Positions 61,205 to 64,000 of a stretch of DNA of 64,000 nucleotides are shown here, piece by piece (the stretch's first letter is position 1; every line of letters begins with the position of its first letter). Below the pieces are notes generated by a model. It searched no databases. It was given only the letters and a program-made list of their open reading frames with translations, and had not been told where the DNA came from. Source of the DNA: Vicinamibacteria bacterium (GTDB taxonomy: Bacteria > Acidobacteriota > Vicinamibacteria > Vicinamibacterales > UBA8438). Position numbers and translations under genes: made by a program. Where the stretch lies: positions 18,200 through 82,199 of the forward strand of contig JAJEEU010000097.1 in NCBI GenBank assembly GCA_022820825.1, in the 5' to 3' direction.

Positions 61205-62236
61205 ATGGTCCACAGATTTCTCGCGCTCGTATTCGTGGCGGCAATCGCGCTGACACCGTTCGTCGCCGCGGCGCAGCCGGCGGATGCGGAAGCCCCGAGG
61301 ACCGCCTGGGGGGCGCCGGACCTGCAGGGCGTCTGGGACTTCCGGTCGCTCACCCCGCTGGAACGGCCCGAGGAGCTGGGCGACAAGGCGTTCCTGACCG
61401 AGGAAGAGGCGGCCGCCCTGGAGCAGGAAGCGGTGCAACGGAACGACGCGCTGCTCAACCGGCCGGCCGAGGATGCCACCGCCGGCGGCAGCGTCGACGT
61501 CCGGGAAGACGGTTCGCCCGGCTTCTACAACAACTTCTGGCTGGACGGCGGTACGTCGACCGTCGACAGCCGGCGCACGTCGCTGATCACCGACCCGCCC
61601 AATGGCCGCATACCGCCGATGACCTCAGCGGCGGCAAAGCGGCAGGCGGCGGTGGCCATGGAGCGCCGCGGCGTAGCCACGCACGAGCCGACACCCGGCG
61701 GGTGGATCCATGACCTGGGGCCGGCGGGCCTGCAGCTCCGCTGCATCACGGGGTTCAACTCGGGTCCGCCGATGACGCCCGGCTTCTACAACCAGAACGT
61801 GCAGATATTCCAGACGCCCGACGAAGTGGTGCTGCTCAACGAGATGAACCACAACTTCCGCGTCGTGCCGCTGGACGGGCGCGATACGCCGGGACTCGCG
61901 CAGTGGACCGGATCGTCCACCGCCAACTGGGACGGCGATACGCTGGTGGTCGAGACGCGGGACTTCCTCCGCGAGACGAGCTTCGCCTTCGGGGTAACCA
62001 CGAAGCACCTGCACGTCGTCGAACGCTTCACGCGCGTGTCGCAGGACACGTTGCAGTACGAGGTGACGGTCGACGATCCGACGGTGTGGCAGCAGCCGTG
62101 GTCCTACGAAGTCCCGATGAAGTGGAACGACCAGCCGCTGTACGAGTACGCCTGCCACGAGGGCAACTACGGCCTCACGAACATCCTGGCCGGGGCGCGC
62201 GTGGCGGAAGCGGCCGCGGAAAGCTCCGAGCAGTAA
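61205..62236 (+). CDS. EGNYG-family exported protein of unknown function
   Basis: 343 aa from the ATG at 61205, behind AAGGAGGAG; the frame is open upstream without an RBS. Signal peptide MVHRFLALVFVAAIALTPFVAAAQ. Near twin of the protein at 42168: TAWGAPDLQGVWDFRSLTPLERP, GDKAFLTEEEAAALEQ, GFYNNFWLDGGT, TSLITDPPNGRIPPMT, LQLRCITGFNSGPPMTPG, VVLLNEMNHNFRVVPLDG, WDGDTLVVETRDF, VERFTRV, DPTVWQQPW, YACHEGNYGLTNILAGARV and the same AAAESSEQ tail. The upstream promoter block is conserved between the two, which argues for shared regulation. A GC hairpin follows at 62245. Confidence 0.82.
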   Translation: MVHRFLALVFVAAIALTPFVAAAQPADAEAPRTAWGAPDLQGVWDFRSLTPLERPEELGDKAFLTEEEAAALEQEAVQRNDALLNRPAEDATAGGSVDVREDGSPGFYNNFWLDGGTSTVDSRRTSLITDPPNGRIPPMTSAAAKRQAAVAMERRGVATHEPTPGGWIHDLGPAGLQLRCITGFNSGPPMTPGFYNQNVQIFQTPDEVVLLNEMNHNFRVVPLDGRDTPGLAQWTGSSTANWDGDTLVVETRDFLRETSFAFGVTTKHLHVVERFTRVSQDTLQYEVTVDDPTVWQQPWSYEVPMKWNDQPLYEYACHEGNYGLTNILAGARVAEAAAESSEQ

Positions 62237-62244
62237 GCTCGTTA

Positions 62245-62272
62245 CCGGGGGGACGGCTCGCCGTTCCCCCGG
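62245..62272 (+). terminator. GC-rich hairpin after the 61205 gene, possible terminator
   Basis: A 13-base stem with one G-T pair (62245-62257 with 62260-62272) and a short loop, eight bases after the stop codon. No T-run follows, so it is weaker than the terminator of the paralogue at 43225. Confidence 0.45.
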
Positions 62273-62311
62273 CGGCGCACCTCTACGCAGCCTCCTGGAT
62301 TGCGGGGCAAC

Positions 62312-62569
62312 ATGAATGAGCCTGCGTCAGCACCCGCCGGTACGACGACGCCGGTCAGCGACAAGGGGTTCGTCGCCGCGATCCTCCTGTGCTTCTTCCT
62401 CGGCGCGTTCGGCGTGCACCGCTTCTACGCCGGCAAGATCGGCACCGGCATCCTGATGCTGATTACCTTCGGCGGGTTCGGAATCTGGGTGCTGATCGAC
62501 TTCATCCTCATCGTCACCAGCTCGTTCAGGGACGGTAACGGCCTGCTGATCAAGCCGCCCAGGAGCTGA
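62312..62569 (+). CDS. TM2 domain membrane protein
   Basis: 85 aa. A short polar N-terminus (PASAPAGTTTPVSDKG) is followed by the TM2 domain: helix AAILLCFFLGAFGVHRFYAGK, the loop IGTG, then helix ILMLITFGGFGIWVLIDFILI. The G-x-H-R-F-Y-x-G-K motif between the helices is diagnostic. Such small proteins are of unknown function in bacteria. The ATG at 62312 is chosen over a TTG four codons upstream. No operon partner is evident; the next plus gene is 750 bp away. Confidence 0.88.
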   Translation: MNEPASAPAGTTTPVSDKGFVAAILLCFFLGAFGVHRFYAGKIGTGILMLITFGGFGIWVLIDFILIVTSSFRDGNGLLIKPPRS

Positions 62570-62649
62570 TCCCCGGCGTCGCTGCGCCGTCAGCTCCTGG
62601 TTCTGGACGCCGAAGAGACTGGCCGCGCCGCCAGCGGCGCCGCACGGCT

Positions 62650-62781
62650 CTACGAGAAGAGCGTGAGCTTGATGAGCAAAGCGAGAATGACCGGTCCGTA
62701 GCCGAATTTCAGCAGCTTGAGATCCGCCTTCAGGTGGGCCAACTCGGCCTTCAGGGCGGGCGTGTCGGCTTTGAGGTCGGT
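62650..62781 (-). pseudogene. Decayed C-terminal fragment of a coiled-coil, single-helix membrane protein
   Basis: Minus-strand frame of 43 codons between two stops, without a start of its own. It reads TDLKADTPALKAELAHLK, ADLKLLKFGYGPVILALLIKLTLF: a Lys/Glu/Leu coiled coil followed by one membrane helix, then a stop. This matches the C-terminal end of small DUF1640-like proteins as I know them. Upstream in the same frame there are two stop codons (at 62782-62784 and about 12 codons further), so the N-terminal part is lost. Confidence 0.55.
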
Positions 62782-63322
62782 CTAGAGGCTGGCCACGCGA
62801 CAACCATGCAGCCAAGTCTACTTCGGTTGCCGTTCTCGGCCGCAGCAGTGGTTTCCCGACTCGGTGCGCGGAGTCCGAGTACGAGTTGGACGATGGCACG
62901 CGGTGCGTTCCCGCGGGAACGCGCGTACCGGCACACGGTTCAGCGGGCAGGGGCGGCCCGGATGCCGATGCAGCACGATGCCGACCAAGCGCCCGGCCGT
63001 GTGGACGGCGCCTAGCCTGTGGACACCCTACGGGTGCCCACAAGTCCGTTGGATCCCGCGCTGCACGCGGGCTCCACACCGTCCACAGGGGGCGATATCG
63101 ATGTACGCCAGATTATTTTTCCCGGCGTGCATTTTCTGCTTGACAACTTTTTCGAGGCCGGTTGCCGCGATTGGGTTACGCCGCCAGGAATGCTCCTCTG
63201 ACCGCCTCTCCGGCCGCAGTACGCGCTTCGCCCGCCGGGGAGGTCAATTTCGCCGCCGATGTGCCATCCCGACCACCTGACGGACGTGCAAGCCTTTTTA
63301 ATTCAGTAGGTTACAATAGGAT
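62782..63322. other. Intergenic region with hairpins before the DUF222 gene
   Basis: About 540 bp without a supportable gene. Two hairpins stand at 63018-63042 and 63055-63071. An AT-rich patch with TTGACA follows near 63141, but no convincing -10 at the right distance. TACAAT directly precedes the DUF222 start, with AGGAT as a weak RBS. Confidence 0.45.
63018..63042. repeat. Imperfect inverted repeat TGTGGaCACCC-TAC-GGGTGcCCACA
   Basis: Ten to eleven base pairs around a three-base loop, with one mismatch. It is followed by a second hairpin, CCCGCG-CTGCA-CGCGGG, at 63055-63071. Together they may form a structured leader or a protein-binding site upstream of the DUF222 gene. Confidence 0.45.
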
Positions 63323-64000
63323 ATGCCTGCTTTGAACGATTCCGATGCGCCCGTGTCCTCCGCCCATTCCGTCATGCCTGCACCGCTGGCCGTGCCCACT
63401 CCGCCGGCCTTGCCGACGCCGTCTTCCGAGCCGGCGTTGCCGTCTGCATCGTCCGAGCCGGCGGCCGGCGGCAATCCGCCGGATTTCGATCCGCTCGACA
63501 ACATTCCGCCGCTCGACCCGATGCTCGATCCCATCGGGCACCGCCGTGCAGAGCTCGAACGGTTGGGCGAGCGCATAGCCGAGCTCTCCTCCCGCATACA
63601 GGCCGCCACCTACGACCTGTTGGTCCTGATCCGCGAGTTCGACGCCGGCAACGGCTGGTCCGGCTGCACCTCCTGCGCACACTGGTTGAGCTGGCGCACG
63701 GGCCTTGCGCCCGGCGCGGCCCGCGAGCACGTGCGGGTGGCGCGGGCGCTGGCGAAGCTGCCGAAGCTGAGCGACGCGATGCGGCGGGGCGCCGTCTCCT
63801 ACTCGAAGGTGCGGGCCGTGACGCGGGTGGCCACCCCGGAGACCGAGCAGGCGCTCCTGGACGTGGCGCAATGCGGTACGGCCGCGCACGTGGAGCAGAT
63901 CGTCCGCGGGTGGCGAAGGGTTGACCGGACCGCGGAGCGGACGGAGGAGAAACGGCGGCAGGACAGGCGGTCGCTGCGCACCTGGGTGGACGACGACGGG
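63323..64000 (+). CDS. DUF222-type (13E12 repeat) protein, probably with a C-terminal HNH domain outside the window
   Basis: 226 codons seen; the frame is open at the window end. ATG at 63323 after AGGAT. The first ~70 residues are Pro/Ala/Ser-rich and disordered. The DUF222 pattern then follows: LERLGERIAELSSRIQAATYDLLVLIREFD, GCTSCAHWLSWRTGLAPGAAREHVRVARAL, LPKLSDAMRRGAVSYSKVRAVTRVATPETE, VEQIVRGWRRVDR. Complete members usually end in an HNH nuclease domain, which would lie past 64000. They occur in many copies in Actinomycetota and some Acidobacteriota and may be mobile or defensive; function unproven. Confidence 0.82.
   Translation, partial: MPALNDSDAPVSSAHSVMPAPLAVPTPPALPTPSSEPALPSASSEPAAGGNPPDFDPLDNIPPLDPMLDPIGHRRAELERLGERIAELSSRIQAATYDLLVLIREFDAGNGWSGCTSCAHWLSWRTGLAPGAAREHVRVARALAKLPKLSDAMRRGAVSYSKVRAVTRVATPETEQALLDVAQCGTAAHVEQIVRGWRRVDRTAERTEEKRRQDRRSLRTWVDDDG

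Noticed and set aside
63141..63175. Sigma-70 promoter at TTGACA before the DUF222 gene
   Set aside because: The -35 is perfect but no acceptable -10 lies 16-18 bases downstream.
62864..63280. 138-codon ORF in the region before the DUF222 gene
   Set aside because: It is Arg/Cys-rich without RBS or domain and runs through both hairpins.
1..64000. CRISPR arrays, tRNA or rRNA genes
   Set aside because: No regularly spaced direct repeats, cloverleaf-like sequences or rRNA-like stretches were noticed on either strand by eye.

Overview
The window is very GC-rich and gene-dense. It looks like an Acidobacteriota chromosome, most like the Vicinamibacteria-type (subgroup 6) lineages; this is inferred from gene content, because no rRNA or marker gene is present. 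The pointers are four TonB-dependent receptors with a carboxypeptidase-regulatory-like N-terminal domain, three DUF1592-type and three DUF1552 proteins, secreted ankyrin proteins, PQQ dehydrogenases, a DUF6152 protein, a reaction-centre-type cytochrome c, and nine copies of one secreted family of unknown function. I call this last family the 'EGNYG family' after its C-terminal Cys-His-Glu-Gly-Asn-Tyr block. About 45 protein genes are supported; no tRNA, rRNA or CRISPR array was seen. Most products carry signal peptides, Tat-like signals or lipoboxes, so the region is mainly devoted to the cell envelope. || Layout. 1-1.1 kb: 5' part of a DUF5916 outer-membrane protein (minus). 1.2-4.1 kb: two EGNYG proteins, the first fused to two VOC domains. 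4.1-5.5 kb: a more A/T-rich pair, SAM methyltransferase plus AlkB-like dioxygenase, probably acquired. 5.6-8.1 kb: methyltransferase, EGNYG protein, lipid A deacylase-like protein. 8.1-16.5 kb (minus): DUF1552, DUF1592, ankyrin and TonB receptor genes. 16.7-20.1 kb: SMP-30-like lipoprotein, small membrane protein, DUF1080 protein, unknown exported protein. 20.1-23.7 kb: EGNYG protein, MsrP, exported HpaI-aldolase-like protein, MsrQ. 23.7-32.1 kb (minus): alpha/beta hydrolase and two closely similar TonB receptors around a GNAT gene. 32.2-38.7 kb (minus): second ankyrin/DUF1592/DUF1552 locus. 38.8-43.3 kb: PQQ dehydrogenase and two divergent EGNYG genes, with an inverted-repeat element between them. 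43.3-50.4 kb (plus): TonB receptor, a cytochrome c/PQQ/cupredoxin fusion, DUF1552. 50.4-61.1 kb (minus): a long collinear run from DUF1592 through ankyrin, two EGNYG proteins, cytochrome c, DUF6152, an internally deleted metallo-beta-lactamase-fold protein, and a large exported protein. 61.1-64 kb: EGNYG protein, TM2 protein, a decayed fragment, and the start of a DUF222-type protein. || How it may work together (inference). TonB receptors would import scavenged substrates. PQQ dehydrogenases, cytochromes c and DUF1592/DUF1552 proteins would handle periplasmic electron transfer or oxidation. Hydrolase, SMP-30, DUF1080 and EGNYG proteins may process substrates. The repeated linkage of exported ankyrin proteins with DUF1592/DUF1552 genes, and of EGNYG proteins with redox genes, is the most system-like feature and has no assigned function that I know of.
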